From Lachnospiraceae bacterium UBA1753 (GTDB taxonomy: Bacteria; Bacillota; Clostridia; Lachnospirales; Lachnospiraceae), in the NCBI GenBank assembly GCA_002317595.1, contig DCHL01000058.1, positions 14,525-22,650 on the forward strand: a stretch of DNA of 8,126 nt, read 5' to 3'. A program made the position numbers and the translations under genes. Under the pieces are notes generated by a model, which worked only from the letters and a program-made list of their open reading frames with translations, searched no databases and was not told the DNA's origin. Each line of letters starts with the position of its first letter. The first letter of the stretch is position 1. Below, piece by piece: positions 1 to 5,380 of the stretch.

Positions 1-2
1 AT

Positions 3-155
3 GATTTCGATTGTGAAATAATGAACTTGGCTGCCATTGAGGAGAAGCTTTGGCAGATGAGGGGCGGAAGGGATTACACTTCAGATCCACTTCCGATAAT
101 AAATTTTTTCAGGTGCGTGGGTTGCATCTGGACAAACTCAAAAGGAGGGTATTAA
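3..155 (+). CDS. possible C-terminal end of an unidentified upstream gene (partial)
   Basis: One frame stays open from the left edge of the window for 50 codons and stops with TAA at 153-155, two bases before the nagE ATG. The reading is protein-like, with a stretch near IEEKLWQMRGGRDY followed by a hydrophobic, Cys- and Trp-containing tail, and it ends over the nagE ribosome binding site. I do not recognise the family. A tight gene-end to gene-start junction of this kind is common in operons. Against it, 50 open codons is short enough to arise by chance, no start is visible, and a promoter-like sequence lies inside it. The alternative is that positions 1-157 are only the nagE leader, with the end of some other gene further left. 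Confidence 0.35.
   Translation, partial: DFDCEIMNLAAIEEKLWQMRGGRDYTSDPLPIINFFRCVGCIWTNSKGGY
73..100 (+). promoter_or_regulatory. candidate promoter for nagE
   Basis: ATTACA (73-78) and GATAAT (95-100) are spaced by 16 bases and match the vegetative consensus at about 9 of 12 positions. Transcription would start near 107 and give a leader of about 50 bases before the nagE ATG. The spacer holds two direct copies of CACTTC (77-82 and 88-93), 11 bases apart or about one helical turn, which could be a regulator contact but may be chance. No catabolite-responsive element or clear NagR/GntR-type palindrome was seen. If the open frame at 3-155 is a real gene end, this would be an internal promoter. 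Confidence 0.3.
140..148 (+). promoter_or_regulatory. strong ribosome binding site deciding the nagE start
   Basis: AAAAGGAGG (140-148) is a near-perfect complement of the 16S rRNA 3' end and lies 9 bases before the ATG at 158. It decides the start: the same frame is open further back, to an ATG at 50, but the 36 extra residues are polar, unlike any PTS EIIC N-terminus, and lack an RBS this good. A second ATG follows directly at 161 and would be spaced 12 bases. Confidence 0.85.
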
Positions 156-157
156 TT

Positions 158-1633
158 ATGATGAAGTATTTACAGAAACTTGGGAAGTCGCTTATGCTTC
201 CTGTAGCTTGTCTGCCTATCTGCGGTCTGCTTATGGGTATTGGTTATCTGCTCTGTCCTTCAACAATGCAGGGTGGTGACATGACTGGTTTCGCTAACCT
301 TCTTGGATTCTTCCTTGTTAAGGCTGGTGCAGCTCTCATTGACAACATTGCACTTCTTTTCGTTATCGGTGTTGGTGTTGGAATGTCTGAGAAGAACGAT
401 GGTACAGGCGGCGTTGCTGCTCTTGCATCATGGCTCATGATCACAACACTCCTCAGCACAGGAACAGTTACAGCACTTATTCCTTCAATCGCTGATGATG
501 TTAACAAGACAATTGCATTCTCTAAGATTGCTAACCCTTTCATCGGTATCATCGCTGGTATCATTGGTGCAACATGCTACAACAAGTTTAAGAGCACAAA
601 GCTTCCCGACTGGCTTTCATTCTTCAGCGGCAAGAGATGTGTTGCTATCGTAGCTGGTCTTATTTCAATCGTTGTTTCTGCAGTCCTTCTGGTTGTTTGG
701 CCTCTTATCTTCGGCGGACTTATCGCTCTTGGTCAGGGAATCGTAGGAATGGACGCTGTTGGTGCTGGTATCTATGCATTCCTCAACAGACTTCTTATCC
801 CTGTTGGTCTTCACCATGCTCTTAACAACGTATTCTGGTTTGATACAATCGGTCTTGGTGACCTTTCACACTTCTGGGCAGGCGAGACAAGCGCAGACGT
901 TTCTTGGTCACTTGGAATGTATATGTCAGGATTCTTCCCTTGTATGATGTTCGGTATCCCCGGTGCAGCACTTGCAATCGTTCAGTGTGCTAAGCCTGAG
1001 AAGAAGAAGGCAGCTATCGGTCTTATTCTTTCAGCAGCTATCTGTTCATTTGTCTGCGGCGTAACAGAGCCCTTCGAGTTCTCATTCATGTTCCTCGCTC
1101 CCGCTCTTTACCTCGTATACGCACTGTTATACGGTATTTTCACAATTATCGTTTGCCTCATCGGTTTCCGTGCAGGCTTCTGTTTCTCAGGCGGAGCTAC
1201 TGACCTTCTTTTCTCAGCAAGCTTACCTGCAGCTAACAACACATGGATGATTATTCCTCTTGGTATCGCAGCATTTGCAGTATTCTACTTCGTATTCCGT
1301 TTTGCTATCCTTAAGTGGGATCTCAAGACTCCTGGTAGAGAAGATGATGATGAAGAAGCTGAGAAGAAGGTTGTTCTTTCAAATGACAACTTCACAGAGG
1401 TTGCAGCTATCATCCTTGAGGGTGTTGGCGGCAAGGAGAACGTTGCTTCTATCGATAACTGTATCACAAGACTTCGTCTTGAGGTTAAGGACAACACAGC
1501 AGTTGATGAGAAGAAGATTAAGTCTGCAGGCGTTGCAGGTGTAATCAGACCCAGCAAGACAGCTGTTCAGGTTATCATCGGAACAAAGGTTCAGTTCGTA
1601 GCTGACGAGTTTGCAAAGCTTTGCGATCAGTAA
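158..1633 (+). CDS. nagE: PTS EIICB permease, N-acetylglucosamine/glucose family
   Basis: This membrane permease imports a sugar, most likely N-acetylglucosamine, and phosphorylates it on entry. The 491-residue protein starts at the second-best-upstream-supported ATG, 158, chosen from the RBS. Residues 1 to about 390 form a multi-helix EIIC domain with the family signatures: the HHALNN segment (H219, H220), a GFFPCMMFG stretch, and GVTEPFEF (E304, E307), the sugar-binding loop. An acidic linker (REDDDEEAEKK, about 394-404) leads to EIIB (about 410-491), where the phosphorylated cysteine is C435 in DNCITRLR. There is no EIIA domain, unlike the E. coli EIICBA form, so phosphate must come from an EIIA encoded elsewhere. 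The GlcNAc assignment rests mainly on nagB and nagA following it; the domain alone would also fit glucose. Codon choice is strikingly biased (CTT, GCT, GGT), which suggests high expression. Confidence 0.9.
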   Translation: MMKYLQKLGKSLMLPVACLPICGLLMGIGYLLCPSTMQGGDMTGFANLLGFFLVKAGAALIDNIALLFVIGVGVGMSEKNDGTGGVAALASWLMITTLLSTGTVTALIPSIADDVNKTIAFSKIANPFIGIIAGIIGATCYNKFKSTKLPDWLSFFSGKRCVAIVAGLISIVVSAVLLVVWPLIFGGLIALGQGIVGMDAVGAGIYAFLNRLLIPVGLHHALNNVFWFDTIGLGDLSHFWAGETSADVSWSLGMYMSGFFPCMMFGIPGAALAIVQCAKPEKKKAAIGLILSAAICSFVCGVTEPFEFSFMFLAPALYLVYALLYGIFTIIVCLIGFRAGFCFSGGATDLLFSASLPAANNTWMIIPLGIAAFAVFYFVFRFAILKWDLKTPGREDDDEEAEKKVVLSNDNFTEVAAIILEGVGGKENVASIDNCITRLRLEVKDNTAVDEKKIKSAGVAGVIRPSKTAVQVIIGTKVQFVADEFAKLCDQ

Positions 1634-1658
1634 GATTAACTGAATAGAAATTAGTGGC

Positions 1659-1690
1659 GGAGGGGGTTCTGTATTCAGAGCCCCCTTCTT
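1659..1690 (+). terminator. long hairpin after nagE (terminator, attenuator or mRNA-stabilising stem)
   Basis: The core stem pairs GGGGGTTCTG (1662-1671) with CAGAGCCCCC (1676-1685) around a TATT loop, with one G-T wobble. It extends to 13 pairs (1659-1671 with 1676-1688) if a second wobble is allowed. The T-run after it is poor (TTCTTGATTT), so full termination is doubtful. A partial terminator that lowers nagB-nagA expression relative to nagE, or a stem protecting the nagE mRNA 3' end, fits its place inside the operon. Confidence 0.7.
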
Positions 1691-1695
1691 GATTT

Positions 1696-1712
1696 CGCAG
1701 CCACTCGCTGCG
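1696..1712 (+). repeat. second hairpin just before the nagB RBS
   Basis: CGCAGC (1696-1701) and GCTGCG (1707-1712) form a perfect 6-bp, GC-rich stem with a five-base loop. It ends two bases before the nagB ribosome binding site AGAGGAG (1715-1721). A stem this close could affect ribosome access or protect the processed 5' end of a nagBA message. No T-run follows, so it is not a terminator. Confidence 0.5.
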
Positions 1713-1728
1713 TGAGAGGAGATTTATC

Positions 1729-2460
1729 TTGAAGATTGTATGTGGTAAGGATTACAAGGAAATGAGCCGTAAGGCAGCGAATATCATTTCGGCTCAGATT
1801 ATTCTTAAGGAGAACTGTGTTCTTGGTCTTGCAACAGGCTCTACACCTATTGGAACCTATGACCAGCTTGTTGAGTGGTATGAGAAGGGAGATCTTGATT
1901 TCTCTCAGGTGAGCACACTTAACCTTGATGAGTACAGAGGTCTTGCTGCTGATCATCCCCAGAGCTACAGATATTTTATGAACAATCAGCTGTTTAAGCG
2001 CGTGAACATTGATATCTCAAGAACACATGTGCCTGACGGACTTGAGCCTGATGCTGACAAGGCCTGCGCTGATTATAATAATATCATCCATGAGATGGGC
2101 GGAATTGACCTGCAGCTTCTCGGACTTGGACATAATGGACACATTGGATTTAATGAGCCGGGTATCGCATTCGAGACGGAGACACACTGCGTTGACCTCA
2201 CAGAGACAACCATGAAGGCAAACAAGAGATTCTTTGAGGGTGATGAGCAGGTTCCTTCGCAGGCATATACGATGGGAATTAAGACAATCATGCAGGCTAA
2301 GAAGATACTTGTTGTAGTATCTGGCGAGGACAAGGCAGATATCGTGAAGCGCGCATTTGCAGGTCCTGTGACTCCTGAGGTTCCAGCTTCAGTGCTTCAG
2401 CTTCACAATGATGTTACAATCATCGGTGATGAGGCGGCTCTTTCAAAGATTCTTGCATAG
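1729..2460 (+). CDS. nagB: glucosamine-6-phosphate deaminase
   Basis: This cytosolic enzyme converts glucosamine-6-phosphate to fructose-6-phosphate and ammonia, the last step of amino-sugar catabolism into glycolysis. The 243-residue length is typical of the short Gram-positive NagB form. Visible family motifs are the phosphate-binding ATGSTP (about 35-40), LDEYRGL with D67, GLGHNGHIGFNEPG with the catalytic H138 and nearby E143, and PASVLQLH near the C-terminus. The start is a TTG at 1729, seven bases after AGAGGAG; it gives the usual MKIVCGKDY-type N-terminus, whereas the next in-frame ATG would remove the first beta strand. It lies 95 bases after nagE, beyond two hairpins, and 21 bases before nagA. 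The C-terminal extension that carries allosteric contacts in the E. coli enzyme appears absent, so the enzyme is probably not regulated in that way; that part is inferred from length. Confidence 0.95.
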   Translation: MKIVCGKDYKEMSRKAANIISAQIILKENCVLGLATGSTPIGTYDQLVEWYEKGDLDFSQVSTLNLDEYRGLAADHPQSYRYFMNNQLFKRVNIDISRTHVPDGLEPDADKACADYNNIIHEMGGIDLQLLGLGHNGHIGFNEPGIAFETETHCVDLTETTMKANKRFFEGDEQVPSQAYTMGIKTIMQAKKILVVVSGEDKADIVKRAFAGPVTPEVPASVLQLHNDVTIIGDEAALSKILA

Positions 2461-2481
2461 GTTTGAAAAAGGAGATCTGAA

Positions 2482-3633
2482 TTGAAAGTTATTATAAACG
2501 GCAGGGTATTCAGTGCAGATGGTTCCTTTTTTGAAGGGACACTCTATATTGATGGGGAAAAAATAGTAAAGGTCACCGATTCAAAAGAGCCTGCCAGGTA
2601 TGATGTGAATGCAGGTGATGAAGTCATTGATGCGATGGGCAAGTACGTGATTCCGGGACTTACGGATGTTCATTTCCATGGCTGCGTGGCAAAGGATTTC
2701 TGTGATGGAGAAGAGGAGTCAATAAGGGCCATGGCTGAGTACGAGCTTAGTCAGGGGGTCACCACAATATGTCCCGCTTCCATGACCTTTGACGAGGAGC
2801 GCCTTATTAAGATATTCAAGGCGGCTGCTGCACATGACAATTCAACAGGTGCAAGGCTTGTTGGAATCAATATGGAGGGGCCTTTTATCTCCTATGAGAA
2901 GAGGGGCGCACAGAACCCGGAATTCATCCATGTGCCGGATGCAGACATGTTCTACAGGCTTCAGGAAGCTGCTGGTGGACTTGTCAAGCTGGTGGACATT
3001 GCACCTGAAGAGCCTGGTGCAATGGAGTGTATCGAGAAAATATCGGGAGATGTTCATGTTTCGATTGCCCACACGACAGCCGATTACGATACTGCAATGA
3101 AGGCATTTGAGATGGGGGCTGACCATGTGACTCATCTGTATAATGCGATGCCGCCGTATCATCATAGGAAGCCAGGCGTTATTGGCGCGGCTGCCGACTG
3201 TGAGAAGGCATACCCTGAGCTTATCTGCGACGGTGTACACAGTACCCCTGCAGTTGTCAGAACGACACTTAAGTTCATTGGAGATGACAGACTGGTGTTC
3301 ATCTCTGACAGTATGGAAGCTACAGGAATGCCGGACGGCGAATATGAGCTTGGCGGACAGCCTGTTACCAAGAAGGGAAATCTTGCCACGCTCCATGATG
3401 GCACAATTGCGGGCTCTGCAACTAATCTCATGGACTGCGTGAGAGTGGCTGTTAAGCAGATGGATATTCCGCTCGGCACGGCGGTGAAATGTGCAGCAGT
3501 GAATTCTGCAAAATCAATCGGGATATTCGATACATTCGGAAGCCTTGAGGCTGGAAAGCAGGCGAATGTCGTTATCCTTGATGATGAACTTGAAATCTGT
3601 AACATTCTGCTTGATGGAAAAGCTGTGAAGTAA
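2482..3633 (+). CDS. nagA: N-acetylglucosamine-6-phosphate deacetylase
   Basis: This cytosolic metal-dependent amidohydrolase removes acetate from GlcNAc-6-P to give the GlcN-6-P used by NagB. The 383-residue length is normal. A small N-terminal beta domain precedes the TIM barrel. Landmarks are HFHG (H64, H66), NMEGPF with metal ligand E132, H197 in SIAHTT, H218 in THLYNAM, the substrate-loop PPYHHRKPG, DGVHS (H253) and catalytic D276 in ISDSMEATG. The C-terminus returns to the beta domain (GSLEAGKQANVVILDDE), as in the family. The start is a TTG at 2482, seven bases after AAGGAG (2469-2474). It is 21 bases from nagB and so shares its transcript. Codon use is more mixed than in nagE (ATA, AGG and GGG occur), consistent with lower expression. 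Confidence 0.95.
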   Translation: MKVIINGRVFSADGSFFEGTLYIDGEKIVKVTDSKEPARYDVNAGDEVIDAMGKYVIPGLTDVHFHGCVAKDFCDGEEESIRAMAEYELSQGVTTICPASMTFDEERLIKIFKAAAAHDNSTGARLVGINMEGPFISYEKRGAQNPEFIHVPDADMFYRLQEAAGGLVKLVDIAPEEPGAMECIEKISGDVHVSIAHTTADYDTAMKAFEMGADHVTHLYNAMPPYHHRKPGVIGAAADCEKAYPELICDGVHSTPAVVRTTLKFIGDDRLVFISDSMEATGMPDGEYELGGQPVTKKGNLATLHDGTIAGSATNLMDCVRVAVKQMDIPLGTAVKCAAVNSAKSIGIFDTFGSLEAGKQANVVILDDELEICNILLDGKAVK

Positions 3634-3679
3634 AAATGCCTTGAGAAATTTAAGCACATATATTTTTTATAAGAACGAG

Positions 3680-3710
3680 GGCTGTCGCAGTAAAATGCGG
3701 CAGCCTTTTT
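3680..3710 (+). terminator. intrinsic terminator of the nag operon
   Basis: GGCTGTCGCA (3680-3689) pairs with TGCGGCAGCC (3696-3705) in a 10-bp stem with one G-T wobble and a GTAAAA loop, followed at once by TTTTT. This is a classic Rho-independent terminator 47 bases after the nagA stop codon. Confidence 0.93.
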
Positions 3711-3769
3711 GGGTTTGCGCCTTACGTCGTACGTTTGCAATAACAGCTACATACCTTTTGGGTAATATT

Positions 3770-3860
3770 TGAAAAAAATGCGGATATCTTCATTTTTTAT
3801 CGGTAGCCTTGACTTGATGGGGCATGATGAGACAATATAAGCATGAAAAAAATGCGGATA
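3770..3860. repeat. 17-nt direct repeat, two copies 74 bp apart
   Basis: TGAAAAAAATGCGGATA occurs at 3770-3786 and again, identically, at 3844-3860. The first copy is part of an 8-bp inverted repeat, AAAAAATG (3773-3780) with CATTTTTT (3791-3798). The second runs into a small hairpin, TGCGG-ATAA-CCGCA (3853-3866). The two copies bracket the promoter-like sequence of the small ORF. This could be a local duplication, a regulator site or a remnant of mobile DNA; no transposase gene is nearby. Confidence 0.75.
3814..3841 (+). promoter_or_regulatory. candidate promoter for the small remnant ORF
   Basis: TTGATG (3814-3819) and TATAAG (3836-3841) are spaced by 16 bases, and a start of transcription near 3848 would leave a leader of about 40 bases before the ATG at 3887. 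An overlapping alternative is TTGACT (3809-3814) with CAATAT (3833-3838), spaced by 18. Either is a moderate match. Confidence 0.35.
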
Positions 3861-3886
3861 ACCGCAATAAAATCAGGAGTATTAAC

Positions 3887-4027
3887 ATGTATCCGAGAAC
3901 ACAATATCTAAACAAGTTGATATCTAAAAAGATAACGGGCGGATTAAGATTTTACCTACATAGGGATAGAACAGTTTCTTTTAGATGGGGATATTTTGAA
4001 ATAATTATCGATAGCATCAATAATTGA
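3887..4027 (+). pseudogene. probable internally deleted AAA-type ATPase gene (N- and C-terminal scraps only)
   Basis: An ATG at 3887, seven bases after AGGAG (3875-3879), opens a 46-codon frame beginning MYPRTQYLNKLISKK. From memory, this is how many clostridial ATPases of the AAA_14 plus DUF4143 type begin, just before their Walker A motif, but here the Walker A never follows. In another frame, 3948-4004 reads DFTYIGIEQFLLDGDILK and then stops; the FLLD ending resembles the last residues of the same family. The simplest reading is that most of an ATPase gene of roughly 400 codons was lost, leaving both ends with a frame change, while promoter, RBS and terminator-like sequence remained. The in-frame 46-residue peptide could still be translated. 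The family match is recalled, not searched, and the short lengths leave room for chance. Confidence 0.5.
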
Positions 4028-4051
4028 GGGCAATATCACCCTCGCAATTTT
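4023..4051 (+). terminator. terminator-like hairpin after the remnant ORF
   Basis: ATTGAGGG (4023-4030) pairs with CCCT and CAAT on the other side (4039-4048) around an eight-base loop, with a two-base CG bulge, and TTTT follows at 4048-4051. The stem overlaps the stop codon of the 46-codon frame. It is weaker than the nagA terminator but correctly placed to end a short transcript. Confidence 0.45.
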
Positions 4052-4066
4052 GGAAATTAAGACTAA

Positions 4067-4095
4067 TTGAGTTTAACTCCATTTTATGCTAATAT
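4067..4095 (+). promoter_or_regulatory. candidate ychF promoter with extended -10
   Basis: TTGAGT (4067-4072) and TAATAT (4090-4095) are spaced by exactly 17 bases, with a TGC extension (4087-4089) directly before the -10. Transcription would begin near 4102 and leave a leader of about 95 bases. The 11-bp palindrome GAGTTTAACTC (4069-4079) overlaps the -35 element, and TAACTCC (4074-4080) with GGAGTTA (4102-4108) flank the -10, so the promoter may be under repressor or activator control. Confidence 0.55.
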
Positions 4096-4115
4096 TCTCA
4101 AGGAGTTATGTAAAA

Positions 4116-4154
4116 ACATGTGAAAATACAAAAGACGAGCCGAAGTACACATGT
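4116..4154 (+). repeat. inverted repeat in the ychF leader
   Basis: ACATGTG (4116-4122) and CACATGT (4148-4154) are perfect 7-base inverted arms with a 25-base loop. The right arm is part of the palindrome CACATGTG (4148-4155). The stem would be weak as RNA; a protein-binding site is possible. It resembles no riboswitch class I can recognise. Confidence 0.3.
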
Positions 4155-4160
4155 GTGTGT

Positions 4161-4177
4161 AATTAGGACCGTCCCCA
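4161..4177. repeat. GGACCGTCCCC motif, REP-like
   Basis: AATTAGGACCGTCCCCA carries GGAC-C-GTCC, a near-palindrome with a single central base, followed by extra C residues, immediately upstream of the ychF RBS. I recall GGGGACGGTCC-type sequences recurring in many genomes next to IS200-like REP-associated transposases, so this may be a solitary copy of such an element. Only one copy lies in this window, so the window itself cannot prove repetition. Confidence 0.35.
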
Positions 4178-4196
4178 CTACGGAGGTATATATGAT

Positions 4197-5324
4197 ATGA
4201 AGCTAGGAATCGTCGGACTTCCCAATGTTGGCAAATCTACTTTGTTTAATGCAATAACAGGAACGGCTAATGCGCAGGCAGCAAATTATCCTTTCTGTAC
4301 TATAGAACCGAATACAGGAATCGTAGCTGTACCTGACGAGAGGCTTGACAGACTGGCAGAGCACTGGGAAACGGATAAAAAGACACCGGCTGTGGTTGAA
4401 TTTACGGATATTGCAGGCCTGGTTAAGGGCGCATCAAAGGGTGCGGGCCTGGGTAATAAATTTCTGGGACACATCAGGGAATGCGATGCAATTATTCACG
4501 TGGTCAGATGCTTTGATAATGATGAGATTATGCACGTTGTTGAAGACGCAACCAAGGCTGTGGCAGTTGACCCTGCCGGAGATATGGAGTGTATTGACCT
4601 GGAGCTTATCTATGCGGACCTTGATATGATTGAGAATCGTATAGCCAAGGCAGCCAAGGCAGGCAAGAGTGGAAACAAGGAAGCCAAAGAGGAGGAGGCC
4701 TTTCTTAATGAAATCAAGGCTCATCTGGAGGCTGGAAATAATGCGCGTACCTTTGAATGGGATCAGACAAATGAGCTTTTTGCTCAGGTTATGAAGGAGA
4801 TGGGACTTCTGTCTGCAAAGCCTATCATATATGCGTGCAACATGGATGATGAAGGTGTGGGGAATCCGGAAGCATCTGATTATTACAATATAGTTGCAGC
4901 TAAGGCTGCATCTGAAGAGTCCGGGGTTCTGCCGATCTGTGCAAAAACAGAGGAGGAGCTGTCTGAACTCGACGAAGAAGAAAAGGCTATGTTTATGGAA
5001 GAACTTGGAATCAGTGAGTCGGGTCTGGACCGACTTATCAAGGCAAGTTATTCGCTTCTTGGACTGATTTCATACCTGACAGATGGTAAAAAGGAATGCC
5101 GTGCGTGGACTATTAAAAAGGGAACAAAGGCTCCGCAGGCTGCCGGTAAGATTCATTCGGATTTTGAAAGAGGTTTTATCCGTGCGCAGGTTATCGCTTA
5201 TTCTGATTTGGATGAGGCTGGCTTTGACTATCAGGCTGTGAAAGCAAAGGGTAAGCAGAGAACAGAGGGAAAAGAGTATGTTGTTGCTGATGGCGATATC
5301 ATAGAATTCCTCTTTAATGTATAA
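4197..5324 (+). CDS. ychF: redox-regulated, ribosome-binding ATPase YchF (Obg family)
   Basis: This cytosolic P-loop NTPase (OLA1 in eukaryotes) prefers ATP, binds ribosomes and is linked to stress and translation control. The 375-residue protein is near the usual 363-367. GLPNVGKST (7-15) is the Walker A; DIAGLVKGAS (71-80) is the switch II/G3 region, with the hydrophobic residue in place of a catalytic glutamine that marks HAS-type NTPases; NMDD (215-218) fills the G4 nucleotide-specificity position, unlike the guanine-specific NKxD. A helical insertion spans roughly 135-205, and a C-terminal TGS domain (about 290-375) carries RAWTIKKGTKAPQAAGKIH. The start is the ATG at 4197, ten bases after GGAGG (4182-4186). 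A nearer ATG at 4192 reads only Met-Ile-stop. A candidate promoter lies about 100 bases upstream; lgt follows after 56 bases with no terminator seen. Confidence 0.97.
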   Translation: MKLGIVGLPNVGKSTLFNAITGTANAQAANYPFCTIEPNTGIVAVPDERLDRLAEHWETDKKTPAVVEFTDIAGLVKGASKGAGLGNKFLGHIRECDAIIHVVRCFDNDEIMHVVEDATKAVAVDPAGDMECIDLELIYADLDMIENRIAKAAKAGKSGNKEAKEEEAFLNEIKAHLEAGNNARTFEWDQTNELFAQVMKEMGLLSAKPIIYACNMDDEGVGNPEASDYYNIVAAKAASEESGVLPICAKTEEELSELDEEEKAMFMEELGISESGLDRLIKASYSLLGLISYLTDGKKECRAWTIKKGTKAPQAAGKIHSDFERGFIRAQVIAYSDLDEAGFDYQAVKAKGKQRTEGKEYVVADGDIIEFLFNV

Positions 5325-5380
5325 AAATTGCTGCACTTAATTGTATTTATCTGTGCGCGGATTGAGTAGGAGATTTAATC

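Larger units (their letters stand above)
3711..4196. other. intergenic region between the nag operon and ychF
   Basis: This stretch holds no intact gene I can name. From left to right it carries a 17-nt direct repeat in two copies, a promoter-like sequence, a short ORF with RBS that looks like a deleted ATPase gene, a terminator-like hairpin, a candidate ychF promoter, an inverted repeat in the ychF leader and a GGACCGTCCCC motif. It is more AT-rich than the flanking genes. Positions 3711-3769 show nothing I can interpret. Confidence 0.7.

Noticed and set aside
50..157. Extending nagE back to the ATG at 50
   Set aside because: The 36 added residues are polar and unlike an EIIC N-terminus, and the near-perfect RBS at 140-148 points to the ATG at 158.
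1659..1728. Riboswitch or glmS-type ribozyme before nagB
   Set aside because: Only two simple hairpins are present in about 95 bases; none of the conserved core of the glmS ribozyme or another class was recognised.
3162..3740. Long open frame of 192 codons on the - strand opposite nagA
   Set aside because: It is the shadow of a strongly supported coding gene, crosses the nag terminator, and has no recognisable motif.
3770..3860. CRISPR array
   Set aside because: There are only two copies of a 17-base repeat, with a 57-base interval, and no cas genes.
4100..4113. AAGGAG followed by ATG-TAA, a possible start-stop mini-ORF in the ychF leader
   Set aside because: The spacing is only two bases and the likely transcription start near 4102 would remove part of the RBS; it is more simply part of the GGAGTTA inverted repeat.
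4192..4200. ATG at 4192 as the ychF start or a coupled leader peptide
   Set aside because: It reads Met-Ile-stop and is out of frame with ychF; the ATG at 4197 gives the exact family N-terminus.
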